From contig JBDSTZ010000552.1 in NCBI GenBank assembly GCA_039927975.1, forward strand, positions 1 through 7,752: DNA of 7,752 nucleotides, in the 5' to 3' direction. Within the stretch, counting starts at the first letter, position 1, and each line of letters begins with the position of its first letter. Positions 5,921 through 7,752 of the stretch are shown here, piece by piece. The translations under genes and the position numbers were made by a program. Below the pieces are notes generated by a model. It did no database searches and was not told where the DNA came from. It saw only the letters and a list, made by a program, of their open reading frames with translations. This stretch comes from JBDSTZ01 sp039927975 (lineage in GTDB: Bacteria; Pseudomonadota; Gammaproteobacteria; Burkholderiales; Burkholderiaceae_D).

Positions 5921-6532
5921 ATGAACCGACCCACTCTGATTATTCTCGTTTTATACTATTCGCGCCAGGGCGCCACCCGCAAGCTGGCAGAACTGATTGC
6001 GCATGGTATCGACGGCGTCCCCGGCGTCGAGGCACGCCTGCGCACCGTGCCGGCCGTGTCGACCGTGGCCGAGGCCACCGAGTCCGACATCCCGGCCAGT
6101 GGCGCGCCATACGTCGAACTGGCCGACCTGGCCGACTGCGCCGGCCTGGCGCTCGGCTCGCCCACGCGCTTCGGCAATATGGCGGCGGCGCTCAAGTATT
6201 TTCTGGACGGCACATCGGCCGACTGGCTGGCCGGCACCCTGGCCGGCAAGCCGGCGGCGGTGTTCACTTCCTCCGGCAGCCTGCACGGCGGCCAGGAATC
6301 GACCCTGCTGTCGATGATGCTGCCCTTGCTGCACCATGGCATGCTGGTGATGGGCCTGCCGTACACCCATCCCGAGCTGATGACAACGTCGAGCGGCGGC
6401 AGCCCGTACGGCGCCACCCACTGGTCCGGCATCGAAGGCAACAAGCCGGTCAGCGAGGACGAAAAACGGCTGGCCGTCGCGCTGGGCAGGCGGCTGGCCG
6501 AGACCGCCGCCAAACTGCAGGAGACACGCTAG
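5921..6532 (+). CDS. wrbA: NAD(P)H:quinone oxidoreductase, WrbA type
   Basis: A 203-residue flavodoxin-like protein (E. coli WrbA has 198). It binds FMN, forms tetramers in the family, and reduces quinones by two electrons with NADH or NADPH, avoiding semiquinone radicals. The FMN phosphate loop is at SRQGATRKLA (14-23). The other FMN and active-site loops are GSPTRFGNMAA (79-89), TSSGSLHGGQE (116-126) and GGSPYGATHWSG (159-170). An in-frame ATG at 5858 would add 21 residues (arginine-rich, unlike the family), but the -10 box lies between the two, so I chose the ATG at 5921, which gives the family-like strand LIILVLYYS right after the start. The DUF2069 gene follows with its GTG sharing the last base of this TAG stop, so the genes form an operon. 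Confidence 0.95.
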   Translation: MNRPTLIILVLYYSRQGATRKLAELIAHGIDGVPGVEARLRTVPAVSTVAEATESDIPASGAPYVELADLADCAGLALGSPTRFGNMAAALKYFLDGTSADWLAGTLAGKPAAVFTSSGSLHGGQESTLLSMMLPLLHHGMLVMGLPYTHPELMTTSSGGSPYGATHWSGIEGNKPVSEDEKRLAVALGRRLAETAAKLQETR

Positions 6533-6923
6533 TGGCATCGCAAAAATATTTTCACTGGGGCGCCATCGGCAGCCTGCTGCTGCTGATCGTCTGGCTCGTC
6601 GCGTGGGAAATGGTGGTCGCGCCGCTGCATCCGGGCGGCTCGCTGCTGGCGCTCAAGGCACTGCCGCTGCTGATCCCCCTGCGCGGCGTGCTCAAGCGCG
6701 ACATCTACACCCTGCAATGGTCGTCGATGGTGATCCTGCTGTACTTCACCGAAGGCGTGGTGCGCGGCTACAGCGACAAGCTCGACATCTCACGCATGAT
6801 GGCGTGGGGTGAAACGGCGCTCGTCTGCATCTACTTCGTCTGCGCCCTGCTCTACCTGCGGCCCTACAAAAAGGCCGCCAAGAAGCTGGCCAAGGAATTG
6901 TTAGAGAAGGTCAGCACCGTCAA

Positions 6924-6927
<4 letters not shown>
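6532..6927 (+). CDS. Small inner-membrane protein, DUF2069 family
   Basis: A 131-residue integral membrane protein of unknown function. Four hydrophobic segments are seen at about 9-30, 36-50, 61-77 and 87-109, followed by a strongly basic, probably cytoplasmic tail (KKAAKKLAKELLEK). The family-typical features are the LKALPLLIPLRGVLK segment and YFTEGVVRGYSD at 71-82, with E74 buried near the end of the third helix. The start is GTG at 6532, overlapping the wrbA stop by one base (CTAGTG), with AGGAG 8 nt upstream inside wrbA. Its TGA overlaps the ATG of the following oxidase gene (ATGA). The tight coupling on both sides suggests its amount is linked to two flavoenzymes; a role near the quinone pool is conceivable but is inference. 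Confidence 0.9.

Positions 6928-7752
<825 letters not shown>

Overview
The window is GC-rich, densely packed chromosomal DNA. Its proteins look betaproteobacterial, and the gene content and sequence style suggest Burkholderiales, probably Oxalobacteraceae (Massilia/Duganella/Janthinobacterium-like). That placement is by recognition only, since no search was run. I see no rRNA, tRNA, CRISPR array, insertion sequence, phage gene or attachment site. It looks like a core-genome region, not an island.

Left part (1-1968). The window opens inside a plus-strand gene for a signalling-type protein (C-terminal GAF-like part, probably of an HDOD-domain protein). It converges on aroC (minus strand, chorismate synthase, complete and canonical). 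A perfect 9-bp-stem hairpin lies between the two 3' ends. The aroC start is preceded by a pyrimidine-rich, Shine-Dalgarno-less leader made of a doubled 11-mer, just downstream of a good extended -10 element.

Middle (1969-3644). A minus-strand operon of two overlapping genes encodes a cysteine-free MerR-family regulator and a carboxymuconolactone decarboxylase (CMD) family protein. It is headed by a typical MerR-type promoter with a 19-bp spacer and an internal dyad, placed so close to the regulator's ATG that the mRNA should be almost leaderless. Upstream, on the same strand, is a stand-alone two-CBS-domain protein.

Right part (3645-7752). A plus-strand alpha/beta hydrolase with a full catalytic triad converges on, and overlaps by 17 bp, a YihY/BrkB-family inner-membrane protein that carries a long soluble C-terminal extension. 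Divergent from yihY is a tightly coupled plus-strand operon: wrbA (flavodoxin-like NAD(P)H:quinone oxidoreductase), a small four-helix membrane protein of the DUF2069 family (1-nt overlap) and the N-terminal 276 codons of a GlcD-type FAD-binding oxidase/dehydrogenase (4-nt overlap, cut by the window end). A perfect TATAAT ends 7 nt before the wrbA ATG, so that mRNA is also predicted to be leaderless.

No clearly novel system is present. The points most worth a second look are the quinone-reductase / membrane protein / FAD-dehydrogenase operon, the self-controlled MerR-CMD pair, the winged-helix-like tail on YihY, and the cluster of three genes with very short or SD-less leaders.
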